A stretch of 64,000 nt of DNA, taken from the NCBI RefSeq assembly GCF_011601265.1, contig NZ_JAAOLX010000001.1:310001-374000 (forward strand), given 5' to 3'. Both the position numbers and the translations under genes were made by a program. Positions 1-8,406 of the stretch are shown here, in pieces; position 1 is the stretch's first letter; every line of letters begins with the position of its first letter. The notes below the pieces were generated by a model that was not told the origin of the DNA, searched no databases, and worked only from the letters and a program-made list of their open reading frames with translations. This DNA is from Iodobacter violaceini (GTDB taxonomy: Bacteria > Pseudomonadota > Gammaproteobacteria > Burkholderiales > Chitinibacteraceae).

Positions 1-313
1 TTAGACCCATGCTAAAACATTGCCTGTTCACACATTAAACAGAACCCCTGAATAGCTAGCGGCAGCAGGCACTTTAAGTGCGGAAGTACAGCGCAACAAG
101 CCAAAAACTTACACGTTATAAAAAAAACTGGAGCAGGACTCAAAACAAACATGACAAGCAATGAAAGCAAGAGTGCAAATAAGCACTTTCCCCTCTCTGC
201 TGCAGGCCTTCACTTTGCTTTAAACAAAAATAATCCGCAAAAAACACGCTAAAAAGCTTAGAATTAAAGCGCAATTAAACCGGCGGCACGCCTATTCATA
301 CTGGATTATCAAA
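1..313. other. Intergenic leader, no gene seen
   Basis: About 310 bases before the first gene. It is AT-rich, especially from 200 to 290, and I see no open reading frame with coding character, no RNA gene and no convincing hairpin. It probably carries the promoter of the STAS-like gene, but I cannot point to clear -35 and -10 boxes. Confidence 0.4.
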
Positions 314-1429
314 GTGGCATTTTCATTTATCCGTAAGAAATTTACCCCAAATGTACCCGCGCATTTATCCGCAGTTGAAGTTAATGAAAACACCCGCACG
401 CCAACTGCAGAGCCGGATTTTAATCTTGCACAGCTCAGCATTGAAGTGATCGATAATGAATCTCAGCTCACACCGATTCAGGAAGAAGCGGCCATGCTGC
501 ATAGCGGCGGGCAAAGCGAATTAGCCTTACAATTATTACAGACAGAAATAAAAAAAATAGCGGGATTGCGCCAGACTGAAACATGGTTAATGCTATTTGA
601 ATTATTACAACAACATAACAATAAATCACTCTTTGATGAAATTGCTTTGCAATTTGTTTTGGAATTTGAAAAAACGCCGCCCGCATGGCGTGAAGTCAAT
701 GCGCATCATGACAGCGAACAATCCAATTACTATCTGTTTCCGGCAGTTTTAAGCAGCCTGCAAATTGATCAGGAAATCGCTTCATTTGAAGCCGCTTGCA
801 AAAATTGCCATCACTTGCGAATGGATTTAGCAAGGGTCACCCAGATTGATACCATTGCTGCGGCAGAATTACTCGCGCTGTGGCAGCGTTGCGCCAAAAA
901 CAATATTCGCCTGCAACTATCAGGCCGGACAGAAATAGAGCTGCTGCTGCGTAAGCGCATTCAAACCGGCCGGGCTATTCCGGCAGAAGCGCCACTTTGG
1001 CTGCTTCTGATCGAATTACAGCAAATTCAGGGCCTGCAGGACGAATTTGAAAATCTGGCTGTTGATTATGCAATTACCTTTGAAGTGTCCCCTCCTTCAT
1101 GGATTGCTACAGATCGCTTGCCCGATCTTCCTTTGCCAGCTGAAACTAATTTACCCGCCCAGCCAGCAGACCGCCTGCTGATTCCGGGAGATTTACTCAA
1201 TACCAAGCCAGAAAAAATGGCTGTTATTCGTGATTTTGTGCGTTTGCATGAATTTCCGGTGCTTGATTTCAGCGCCGTGCGCCGCCTTGATTTTGATTCC
1301 GCCGGGCAACTTCTTGGCCTTTGCATGGATAATCCGCAGCAAATTACCTTTTGCAATGTCAACGCCCTGGTGCTGGCCTTGTTCCGCATCATGGGGATTA
1401 CCGAGCTTGCCGTACTGTCCTTATCCTGA
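314..1429 (+). CDS. STAS-like domain protein with internal duplication
   Basis: A 371-residue soluble protein with a GTG start and no obvious Shine-Dalgarno sequence. It has no signal peptide or membrane segment. Two halves look alike: residues 90-125 and 228-263 both run from a WL-LxxELQQ helix to an FExxPPxW motif (FEKTPPAW at 118, FEVSPPSW at 256). Each is followed by an alpha/beta stretch resembling a STAS/MlaB-type domain (about 140-215 and 285-371), with hydrophobic strands such as LRMDLARV and FPVLDFSAV. STAS domains bind nucleotides or partner proteins in anti-sigma and transporter regulation, but the function here is unknown. It lies 64 bp upstream of hslV on the same strand and could share its transcript. 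The STAS assignment is by pattern only; the duplication is visible directly. Confidence 0.75.
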   Translation: MAFSFIRKKFTPNVPAHLSAVEVNENTRTPTAEPDFNLAQLSIEVIDNESQLTPIQEEAAMLHSGGQSELALQLLQTEIKKIAGLRQTETWLMLFELLQQHNNKSLFDEIALQFVLEFEKTPPAWREVNAHHDSEQSNYYLFPAVLSSLQIDQEIASFEAACKNCHHLRMDLARVTQIDTIAAAELLALWQRCAKNNIRLQLSGRTEIELLLRKRIQTGRAIPAEAPLWLLLIELQQIQGLQDEFENLAVDYAITFEVSPPSWIATDRLPDLPLPAETNLPAQPADRLLIPGDLLNTKPEKMAVIRDFVRLHEFPVLDFSAVRRLDFDSAGQLLGLCMDNPQQITFCNVNALVLALFRIMGITELAVLSLS

Positions 1430-1493
1430 AGCACTTGTAATTTAGCCCCCCTGCCGCCACATCTGGCTTATACGATTTTTGCGGATTAAGAAT

Positions 1494-2027
1494 ATGGAAC
1501 AATTTGATGGCACAACGATCGTCTCGGTTCGCCGGGGCGATCTGGTTGCAGTTGGTGGCGACGGCCAGGTTACACTGGGCAATGTGGTCATCAAGGGCAC
1601 TGCGCGTAAAGTGCGTAAGCTTTACAACGACAAAGTGATTGTTGGCTTTGCCGGTGGCACCGCCGATGCATTTACCTTGTTTGAACGCTTTGAGGCAAAG
1701 CTGGAAAAGCATCAGGGCCATTTAACCCGCGCGGCAGTAGAGCTGGCTAAAGACTGGCGTACCGATCGTATGTTGCGCCGTCTTGAAGCCATGCTGATCG
1801 TTGCAGATAAAACCGCCACACTGATCATTACAGGCAATGGCGATGTTTTAGAGCCCGAGCACGGTATTGCGGCCATTGGCTCCGGCGGTGCTTTTGCCCA
1901 GTCTGCCGCCCGTGCCCTGCTGGAAAACACGGATCTTGCACCTGAAGTGGTCGTTAAAAAAGCACTGGAAATCGCCGGTGATATTTGCATCTATACCAAT
2001 CAAAACCATACGATTGAAACGATGTAA
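1494..2027 (+). CDS. hslV: ATP-dependent protease subunit HslV
   Basis: Peptidase subunit of the HslVU (ClpQY) cytoplasmic protease, a threonine protease of the proteasome family. The ATG at 1494 gives [15 protein letters not shown], 177 residues. The catalytic Thr is Thr7, so a six-residue propeptide must be removed; a short MEQFxG leader is common in betaproteobacterial HslV, whereas E. coli starts [13 protein letters not shown] at 1479 in the same frame is a less likely start. The conserved [17 protein letters not shown] and [14 protein letters not shown] blocks are present. The ATPase partner hslU, normally the next gene, is absent; a strong terminator (2089-2125) follows instead. Confidence 0.97.
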   Translation: MEQFDGTTIVSVRRGDLVAVGGDGQVTLGNVVIKGTARKVRKLYNDKVIVGFAGGTADAFTLFERFEAKLEKHQGHLTRAAVELAKDWRTDRMLRRLEAMLIVADKTATLIITGNGDVLEPEHGIAAIGSGGAFAQSAARALLENTDLAPEVVVKKALEIAGDICIYTNQNHTIETM

Positions 2028-2088
2028 CTCACTGGCTTTGTGCGGGCCTGCAATGGCAGCCAGCCGCGAATCAAAGCTCCCGCCATGC

Positions 2089-2125
2089 AATGCCCGCGTA
2101 AATCATTATGCGGGCATTTTTTATT
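2089..2125 (+). terminator. Rho-independent terminator after hslV
   Basis: Inverted repeat AATGCCCGC / GCGGGCATT with an 11-13 base loop, followed by TTTTTTATTTT. It ends the hslV transcript and separates it from the response regulator. Confidence 0.85.
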
Positions 2126-2243
2126 TTGCAAGATGGCCTGCTAATTATCGCCACGCCATTTGTAAAAATTGATCCATATTTATTTTATCTAACAAAACGG
2201 CGACAGCCAGCTATAAAGAAAAGTAATTTTTGGATGAGAAATC

Positions 2244-3059
2244 ATGGCTAAACACTTTTCTATCAGCGAGTTACGGGTTATTTTGCTGGAACCATCTCCA
2301 GCACAGAATAAACTGATTACTGCCAAGCTTAAATTACTCGGGATTGGCGATATCATTTCTTTTGAGCTGGCCTCACAGGCCCTTGCTTCACTCAAAATAG
2401 ATAACAGCCCCAATTTAATCCTGAGCGCCCTCTATTTAAAAGATATGACGGGCATTGATTTACTGACCCAGCTGCGTAATAACCCGGATACCCAGGATAT
2501 TGCTTTTGTACTGATTTCGAGCGAAACCCAGCCCAAAGTGCTGGAGCCTCTGCGCCAGCTGGGGGCCTGTGCAATTATTCCCAAACCCTTTACCTCTGAA
2601 AATCTTGATCACGCGCTTTGTGTTTCCCTTGATTATCTTTCTGAAGATTTAACACTGGATCAGGATGATCTGGATTTAGATATGCTGAGAGTTTTACTGG
2701 TGGATGATTCAAAAGCCGCCCGTAATTATATGAAAAAAGTATTGGAAAACCTGGGCGTTCGTAATATCAAAGAAGCGGCCAACGGGCACGAAGGCGTACA
2801 AATGCTGGAAGAATCGGTATTTGATTTACTCATCACCGATTACAATATGCCCGAAATGGATGGTAAAGAGCTGATCGAGTTTGTGCGTAAAAACAGCTGG
2901 CAAAGCAATATTCCCATTTTAATGGTCTCATCTGAAAGCGACGGAGGCCGGCTTGCCGCAGTGACCCAGGCAGGCGTTTCCGGAATCTGTGACAAGCCCT
3001 TCGAGCCCTCGATTGTACGTGGCCTGCTGGAAAAAATCCTGCGTGATCAGCAGCCATAA
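2244..3059 (+). CDS. Double-receiver response regulator, first receiver degenerate
   Basis: A 271-residue protein made of two CheY-like receiver domains and no output domain. REC1 (about 10-130) has lost the phosphorylation site: the acidic pair is replaced around LLEPSP (14-19) and the acceptor Asp is Ser61 in LILSALYL, although the KPF lysine (Lys114) remains. REC2 (about 147-268) is complete: acidic pair Asp154-Asp155 in LLVDDS, acceptor Asp199 in TDYNMPEMDG, Ser229/230 switch and Lys251 in CDKPF. REC2 looks most like CheY-type stand-alone regulators. The first domain may be a protein-interaction or dimerisation module. No histidine kinase is adjacent, so the partner is unknown. Transcription is separate from hslV because of the terminator between them. 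Confidence 0.9.
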   Translation: MAKHFSISELRVILLEPSPAQNKLITAKLKLLGIGDIISFELASQALASLKIDNSPNLILSALYLKDMTGIDLLTQLRNNPDTQDIAFVLISSETQPKVLEPLRQLGACAIIPKPFTSENLDHALCVSLDYLSEDLTLDQDDLDLDMLRVLLVDDSKAARNYMKKVLENLGVRNIKEAANGHEGVQMLEESVFDLLITDYNMPEMDGKELIEFVRKNSWQSNIPILMVSSESDGGRLAAVTQAGVSGICDKPFEPSIVRGLLEKILRDQQP

Positions 3060-3191
3060 GCGGCGCTGAAACGATCTGATGCCCCGCAGCGGATCAATTT
3101 ATCGCTCCTTTTCCGACTCATTTAAGCCTCCTTTACGCCTTATGCAGCCAAGCAGGTGGAGCTTAGCTCTGCTTGCCGCTAGAATGTCGCC

Positions 3192-4157
3192 ATGTTGCAT
3201 ACACTTACACTTCTTCGTCAGCTTAAAGCCCATGAATTTACCTCTGGTGAAGCCATTGCCAGGCAGCTGAATATCTCCAGATCCGCGGTTTCCGGCGCAC
3301 TGACACGCAGCGGCGATTACGGCGTTGAGCTGGAGCGCCGCCATGGCGTGGGCTATAAACTCACTCAAGCCCTTGAGTGGCTGGATCATGATCAAATCAG
3401 CCGCCAGCTCAATCCCCACAGCCCTTTTAAGCTGCAATTAACCGATGAAATTGATTCGACCAACCGGGCGCTGCGCCAGGACAATGCCGCTCCGGGCACC
3501 GTGCTGGCAGCCGAATGGCAAAACGCCGGGCGGGGACGTCTGGGCCGGCAATGGGTTGGCAGCTTAGGCGGCAGCCTTTTATTTTCCCTTGTCTGGCGCT
3601 TTAGTGGCGGCATGACCCGGCTGGCCGGTTTAAGCCTTGCCGTTGGCATTGCACTCACAAGAGCGCTTGAGAAAAAAGGCTACGCGGGCATTGGGCTGAA
3701 ATGGCCCAACGATGTACTCTGTGCAAAAGGCAAACTGGCGGGGATATTAATTGAGCTGTCAGGAGATGCCCTGGGCCCTGCCGATGCAGTTATTGGGATT
3801 GGCTTAAATTTGCGCCTGTCCGATGAAGAGCGCCTGAATGCCGATCATGCCGCCGACCTCAGCGATTGCCCTGGCCCTGCACCAGATAGAAATGCCCTGC
3901 TTGCTGCCATATTAAACGAGCTGGCCGATATTCTGCCCCGCTTTGATCAGGATGGTTTTGCACCGCTTCGGGCCGAATGGGAGGCGCGCCATCTGTGGCA
4001 AGGCGAGCTGGCAAGATTAATTTCTCCTGATGGCAAAGAAAACCGTGGCCGTATTATTGGTGTGGCAGAAGATGGCGCATTAAGAATGGCAGGAGAAGAT
4101 GGCTTAAAAATAGCCTATGCAGGCGATGTAAGCTTACGCAGAGAAAACGCATCATGA
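3192..4157 (+). CDS. birA: Biotin--[acetyl-CoA-carboxylase] ligase / biotin repressor
   Basis: Bifunctional BirA of 321 residues that attaches biotin to the AccB lysine via biotinyl-5'-AMP. The N-terminal 65 residues form a winged helix (ISRSAVSGALT at 29-39), so it is the DNA-binding type. The catalytic domain carries GRGRLGRQW at 113-121 (biotinyl-AMP loop) and KWPNDV at 170-175, with the small C-terminal SH3-like domain at about 270-320. Its substrate AccB is encoded in this window at 51738. The stop overlaps the coaX start by four bases (ATGA), which indicates translational coupling. The same birA-coaX-SPOR order is known in betaproteobacteria. Confidence 0.97.
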   Translation: MLHTLTLLRQLKAHEFTSGEAIARQLNISRSAVSGALTRSGDYGVELERRHGVGYKLTQALEWLDHDQISRQLNPHSPFKLQLTDEIDSTNRALRQDNAAPGTVLAAEWQNAGRGRLGRQWVGSLGGSLLFSLVWRFSGGMTRLAGLSLAVGIALTRALEKKGYAGIGLKWPNDVLCAKGKLAGILIELSGDALGPADAVIGIGLNLRLSDEERLNADHAADLSDCPGPAPDRNALLAAILNELADILPRFDQDGFAPLRAEWEARHLWQGELARLISPDGKENRGRIIGVAEDGALRMAGEDGLKIAYAGDVSLRRENAS

Positions 4158-4894
4158 AAATGCTCTTAATTGATTTGGGAAATTCGCGTATTAAGTGGGC
4201 CTATCGTGAAGGCGACATTCTTTCCACAGAAGGTTTCATTCTTAATACCGATTTTAATCAGCTGCTGCAGCAATTAAGCGCCCTGCCCCAGCCCGATATT
4301 ATTCATGGCTGTACGGTAGGCTCTCCTGCACTTGCTGCCGGGCTGGATGAGTTTTGCGGGGCAAAGTGGCAGCGCAGCATTGAATGGTTGCAAGTCAGCC
4401 GTGAAGCACTGGGCATCCAAAATGGCTATCGCTATTTAGAGCAGCAGGGGCCGGATCGCTGGGCCGCGGTTTTAGGCGCACGCAGCCTGTTTCCTGATAA
4501 AGCCCTGCTGATCGCCAGCGCGGGTACGGCACTTACGGTGGATGCGCTTACCGAAGATAATGAATTTTTAGGCGGCATGATCCTGCCCGGTTTGCGCCTG
4601 ATGAAATCTGCTTTAGCACAGCAAACAGAGCGTTTAACGGTTAGTGACGGTGCTTTTCATGATTTTCCGCGCTGCACAACCGATGCGATTCACACCGGCT
4701 GTTTAAGCGCCCTGGCTGGCAGTATTATGGCCATGCATGCCCGCCTGTCATTACGGGGCGACACACCGCTTTGCATTTTATCTGGCGGAGATGCCGCCGC
4801 AATTGCTCCGCTTTTAAGCGCTTATCAACCCATCATTGCCGAGCAGCTGGTGCTGCACGGCCTTGCCGCCCTAGCCCGGAATAACGCTTCATGA
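4154..4894 (+). CDS. coaX: Type III pantothenate kinase
   Basis: A 246-residue CoaX that phosphorylates pantothenate in the first step of coenzyme A synthesis; it belongs to the ASKHA fold rather than the CoaA family. The N-terminal phosphate loop DLGNSRIKW (7-15), the GPDRWAAVLGA block and ASAGTALTVDAL are all characteristic. It overlaps birA upstream and the SPOR gene downstream by four bases each, so the three genes form one tightly coupled operon. Confidence 0.97.
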   Translation: MKMLLIDLGNSRIKWAYREGDILSTEGFILNTDFNQLLQQLSALPQPDIIHGCTVGSPALAAGLDEFCGAKWQRSIEWLQVSREALGIQNGYRYLEQQGPDRWAAVLGARSLFPDKALLIASAGTALTVDALTEDNEFLGGMILPGLRLMKSALAQQTERLTVSDGAFHDFPRCTTDAIHTGCLSALAGSIMAMHARLSLRGDTPLCILSGGDAAAIAPLLSAYQPIIAEQLVLHGLAALARNNAS

Positions 4895-5601
4895 AATGGT
4901 TTTTTGCTCTGTTACTGGCTGCCAATCTAATGCTTTGGGGCTATCCTTCACGGCCCGTTGCCGCACCGCGCTTAAACGCTGAGATCAATGCAGATAAAGT
5001 AAAGCTGATTGCCAGCCTGCCTGTACAAGTTGTCAGCCGGCCAGCCTCACCGGTTGAGGCTCACGAAATTGCAACCGCCAGTGCTGCCATTGCAAAACCC
5101 ACGCCTGCCCCAACGCCCACGCCCACGCCTGCACCCAAAGCAGAGATCGTAACGGCCTGCATGCGCTGGAACGGAATTGGCCAGGAGCAAACCGATACCA
5201 TGCGGGCCCGATTAAAAGCACTGGGCATCAGCAGCACAGAAACGGTCGTCAGCGGCAAAGTATGGGTTTATATCCCGCCACAAACAGATATTGAGCTTGC
5301 AAAGAAAAAAGCACAGCAGCTTAACGATCAGGGCGTGCAGGATTATTACGTCATCAATAATGGTGGCCGCTGGCAAAATGCCATCTCGCTTGGGGTGTTC
5401 AGCAGTCGTGAAGGTGCAGACCGTCGTTTAAATGAGCTTAAGGAGCAGGGCGTAAAATCTGCCGTCGTCAGAGAGCGGGACGACAGCCCCACCCATGTCA
5501 CCTTTGCTTTACGTAAGGTTTCTGCAGATCAGCAGCAAAAGCTGGAAAAACTGAACAATCAGCTAAAAGGAGCACAGCTGCAGCAGAGCAAATGCTCCTG
5601 A
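4891..5601 (+). CDS. SPOR-domain cell-envelope protein
   Basis: A 236-residue protein with an N-terminal hydrophobic signal or anchor (about 1-24, MKWFFALLLAANLMLWGY), a Pro/Thr-rich linker (about residues 70-85, repeated TPTPAP), and a C-terminal SPOR-type domain at about 113-195 (KVWVYIPPQ ... LGVFSSREGADRRLNELKEQG). SPOR domains bind denuded septal peptidoglycan. It follows coaX with a four-base overlap, as in relatives. The final 40 residues are charged and may form a coiled coil. The precise role in the division or cell-wall machinery is not evident. Confidence 0.88.
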   Translation: MKWFFALLLAANLMLWGYPSRPVAAPRLNAEINADKVKLIASLPVQVVSRPASPVEAHEIATASAAIAKPTPAPTPTPTPAPKAEIVTACMRWNGIGQEQTDTMRARLKALGISSTETVVSGKVWVYIPPQTDIELAKKKAQQLNDQGVQDYYVINNGGRWQNAISLGVFSSREGADRRLNELKEQGVKSAVVRERDDSPTHVTFALRKVSADQQQKLEKLNNQLKGAQLQQSKCS

Positions 5602-5653
5602 GTCATGCGCTTATTCTGAGAGGATGAGCAAGGAGTTATCGGGCACAAGCATG

Positions 5654-5983
5654 CTATGGGTAGCTGTATAAACGCCAGCGAAGCTCGTTTTCCTGGCTGG
5701 TGCTTAATTTTGGCTCAGCAGCAGCGGGCGCAGCCCCTGGCATCACAGCAGCACGAGTCAGCATTGTGGCGGGTAAGGTTTGTACATGGGGCTCTGGCCT
5801 CGCCATCACAACGGGGCCATTGTTTCTGGGGGCACTATGCGCTGCTGCAGGTGCATGGCTTGCTTTTGCCCGTGAATGCCCGGGTTTTCTTATGTGGCGG
5901 CTCGAGTTATAAGAAGACGACGCTTCAACGCAGCTCATGATCAGTAATAAACTAAGCGCAACTGCAACTCGCAGGGCATTCAT
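5654..5983 (-). CDS. Small secreted or lipoprotein of unknown function
   Basis: A 109-residue product with a clear signal peptide (MNALRVAVALSLLLIMSC). Cys18 after LIMS could be a lipidation site, though the lipobox is imperfect. The mature part is low-complexity, rich in Ala, Pro, Ser and His, ending LSTSQENELRWRLYSYP. The start overlaps the end of flgT by four bases (ATGA on the minus strand), so it is the third gene of the flgP-flgT operon and may be a flagellar envelope accessory. I do not recognise a family. Confidence 0.7.
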   Translation of the reverse strand: MNALRVAVALSLLLIMSCVEASSSYNSSRHIRKPGHSRAKASHAPAAAHSAPRNNGPVVMARPEPHVQTLPATMLTRAAVMPGAAPAAAEPKLSTSQENELRWRLYSYP

Positions 5984-7335
5984 CTTGATTCCTTCATACT
6001 AAAACGCACGTAATCACCCACTTCCGGGCGGATACTGCCATTTTCTAAAATTGCGATCGCAAATAAAGGCTGAACCTGGGTAACAGTTACCGCGCTCAGC
6101 AGCGACTCTGGCGTGCCTAAAGACATACTGCTGTCCCCATTCACAGCGGCCACTAACTGATTAGGGCCGCTTACCCTGAATAATTGCAATTTATCGCCTT
6201 TATTTACTCTTGCTGTGCTTCCGGCATCGATATAAATACGGTCTTTTTCTACCCGGCTGATCCTTGCTGCAAAAGCCTGGCAGGCCAGAACATCATCCAC
6301 ACCTGCCACAATTTGCTCCAGCTGCTTCTCAACCATTTTGCCAAAATCAGTTTCGTAAAAGCGGCGTGAGCCAAACACATTATCCCTGCTTTGAATCACA
6401 TCCCCGCTCGCCGAATCAGCAAAGCGCTGCTGCTTTAATAACGCCCCGCTGGCACCATCAAACACATAGACATCGGCCTCAAAACGGCGTGAAGAAGGGC
6501 TGATTTTTACGCCCAGCTCGGCCAGTGACGGCACCCAGCCATTAAATTTAAGCATAGGAATATTCGGGCTAATTTTACGCTCGCCAGTGCGAACGTCATT
6601 TCCCCATGCAAGCCCGATCTGCTCACCATAAGCCCCCAGATCGCGAATCACCCCACCCACTACAAATTGAGTGCCATAGCGGCGCGCCAGTTCTCTGACC
6701 CGCTCCGGCTGCAAAACCGGATCATAAAAACCGGGCTGCAAATTAAAAGCGGCCTCATTCACCGTGCGCTGTGGCAAATAATGATCCGAAGCCGATAACA
6801 TACGGCTCAGCTCTTGCTGCAAACCATCCTGAAAATGAGATATATCGTTGGCATCAACGGGGTTTTGCAGCTGAAAGTGCGCGAGCAGCAGTTTTTTCCG
6901 ATAGGAAAAATCAGATTTTGCGCATTCACGCGCAGGCTGCCTGGCCAACGCTCCCTGCGGTGCGCTGCCTGCTATTACATTTGCAGCTGAGGCCGGTGCA
7001 GAGGCCGCTGTTTTTTCTGCAGGAACAGGCTCTGTCTTAGGATCCGTTTCTATCATCACATGATAAAAACTGCCTTCACGCCATTCCCTTAATAATTTAT
7101 ACCGGTCCAGCGTCTGCACGGGGTAGACGCGCTGCAGCTCGCTGACCCGGCCATTTTCAACGTGGCTGCTTGCCTCAACTTTAGCCCCATTCCACAATGA
7201 AGCCTGCATCAGGGCATCCTGAATCGCCTCTTGCCTCGCCATAGGAATCCCTCCCACGCCGATCGCAGATAAACCTTCAATTTCTGCAGCACAGGCATGA
7301 AAGGCCAGAAGCAAGAGCACACAGGCTTTAAGCAA
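5980..7335 (-). CDS. flgT: Flagellar assembly protein T (FlgT-like)
   Basis: A 451-residue periplasmic protein with a signal peptide (MLKACVLLLLAFHACA). The three-domain FlgT layout is visible. The N-terminal domain (about 17-100) has GxGGIPMARQEAIQDALMQAS; a long middle domain (about 140-330) with FVVGGVIRDLG resembles the TolB-N/FlgT-M fold; and the C-terminal domain (about 350-450) has ISRVEKDRIYIDAG ... VNKGDKLQLF. In Vibrio, FlgT forms the H ring around the sodium-driven motor and works with FlgO and FlgP. The gene begins one base after flgP ends and overlaps the small downstream gene, so all three are co-expressed. No other flagellar genes are in the window. Confidence 0.82.
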   Translation of the reverse strand: MLKACVLLLLAFHACAAEIEGLSAIGVGGIPMARQEAIQDALMQASLWNGAKVEASSHVENGRVSELQRVYPVQTLDRYKLLREWREGSFYHVMIETDPKTEPVPAEKTAASAPASAANVIAGSAPQGALARQPARECAKSDFSYRKKLLLAHFQLQNPVDANDISHFQDGLQQELSRMLSASDHYLPQRTVNEAAFNLQPGFYDPVLQPERVRELARRYGTQFVVGGVIRDLGAYGEQIGLAWGNDVRTGERKISPNIPMLKFNGWVPSLAELGVKISPSSRRFEADVYVFDGASGALLKQQRFADSASGDVIQSRDNVFGSRRFYETDFGKMVEKQLEQIVAGVDDVLACQAFAARISRVEKDRIYIDAGSTARVNKGDKLQLFRVSGPNQLVAAVNGDSSMSLGTPESLLSAVTVTQVQPLFAIAILENGSIRPEVGDYVRFSMKESR

Positions 7336-7746
7336 TTAGCGGCCCCGCATCGCAAAATAATTTTGGTTGGTAGATTCAGTCACCAGCTTAGACATATCTA
7401 ACTCTAATACGGTCTCGTAAGCGCCTTCTGGCAAGGCATTCATCGAAACGACCCGCGCACCGCGCAGATAGGCATCAACATAAATACGGAAGCTATCATT
7501 TTGCACCGACAAAGCCGCCACTGTGCTGTTACCTGCCAATCTGAACCCCTGCACTGTTTCGGCCAGGGCACGATAAGCATCCAGCTTTGAGGCACGCATC
7601 GACATCAGGCGGCGCTGCGCGCCGGACAAGCCCTCGATCTGAGGCGGGGCACCATAACCAGCAGCGCTTACCAGCCCTTCTTCTGCAAAAGAAGTGCTCA
7701 CCGCCAGTAAAGTCGCAAGCGACACCAGAATATGTTTGATCCGCAT
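7336..7746 (-). CDS. flgP: FlgP/LPP20-like flagellar outer-membrane protein
   Basis: A 136-residue exported protein with a signal peptide (MRIKHILVSLATLLAVSTSFA). It has the LPP20/FlgP pattern RRLMSMRASKLDAYRALAETVQGFRLAGNST-like (residues about 43-73; short overlaps only quoted here), followed by VDAYLRGARVV and YETVLELDM. FlgP supports the basal-disk or outer ring of polar flagella. Unlike many FlgP proteins it lacks a lipobox Cys, so it should be a soluble periplasmic or secreted form. It is first of the three-gene flgP-flgT-unknown operon. Confidence 0.78.
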   Translation of the reverse strand: MRIKHILVSLATLLAVSTSFAEEGLVSAAGYGAPPQIEGLSGAQRRLMSMRASKLDAYRALAETVQGFRLAGNSTVAALSVQNDSFRIYVDAYLRGARVVSMNALPEGAYETVLELDMSKLVTESTNQNYFAMRGR

Positions 7747-7912
7747 TTTTATACCGCCTTATCTTTAGAGCTGAATTAACTTTAGCATAACGGCCGCCCT
7801 GCATTATCTGACTAAAGAGCAGGCCCATCACTGCGTTATCGGCAAGAATCAGGAAAAATAAAGCCGTTTTCTGCGAAATAAACCATTAAGCGTAGGAAAA
7901 GTGGAAATGTGA

Positions 7913-8270
7913 GGTGGGAGTAACACCAAGTGCGCTAACCAAAATCAAACACAAGGATTTTTAGTGCCTTCGGCACGTTGATTTTGGAGCGGTTAGCCAC
8001 CGCGGGGCCTTCCTTTCTTGCTTCGCCAAGAAACGAAGCCAAGCGACAAACTCAAAACCACGAAAACCCATGCGCTGCGGACAATCGAGTCGGCGGCAGG
8101 CGGGATTAGCTGGATCCTCCTTCCCTGGCCGAAACCCCGCCCCGTTTGTTCCTCGCTCCGGCGTGTTTCAAGGGAACTTTAAAAGCCCTATGCAAAGAGC
8201 GTGGTTACTATGCTTCTTCGCTGCTTGCTAATGAAAAAACAATTTGGTTAGCTCATATGGGACTTCACCC
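7913..8270 (-). repeat. Dispersed repeat family 1, copy A (complete, reversed)
   Basis: A copy of the roughly 355 bp intergenic repeat in opposite orientation to the copies at 26242 and 34483. Ends are related inverted sequences: AGTGCGCTAACCAAAATC at the left and the complement of CATATGAGCTAACCAAATTG at the right. The core has the diagnostic GTGCCTTCGGCACGTTGATT, GCCGAAACCCCGCCCCG and GGCGTGTTTCAAGG stretches. It fills the gap between flgP and trmB. Short open frames inside it are not credible genes. Confidence 0.85.
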
Positions 8271-8271
8271 T

Positions 8272-8382
8272 AATCCTATCAACTTAAGCAAAGCCAGAGC
8301 GTTATGCGAGGCTTTTGTAGGTTGGGTTACGCGATAAAGCCCGCTAACCCAACCTACGAATTCTGCTTAAGTTGATAAGATT
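8272..8382. repeat. Nested palindromic repeat (family 3)
   Basis: Two nested inverted repeats. The outer arms are TATCAACTTAAGCA (8277-8290) and TGCTTAAGTTGATA (8364-8377), perfect over 14 bases. The inner arms are GTAGGTTGGGTT (8317-8328) and AACCCAACCTAC (8346-8357), perfect over 12. It abuts the right end of copy A. The inner GGTTGGGTTACGCG sequence recurs in variant form at 20196-20288 and belongs to a widespread proteobacterial repeat type. Confidence 0.8.
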
Positions 8383-8406
8383 GGGCTTCACCCGTCCTGC
8401 AAATAA

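Noticed and set aside
8146-8337. Open frame with LANEKTIWLAHMGLHP, recurring as similar peptides at 34451-34666 and 25424-26368
   Set aside because: The peptide similarity follows from the DNA repeat (family 1). The frames are broken at different places in each copy, have no ribosome-binding site and lie within intergenic repeats.
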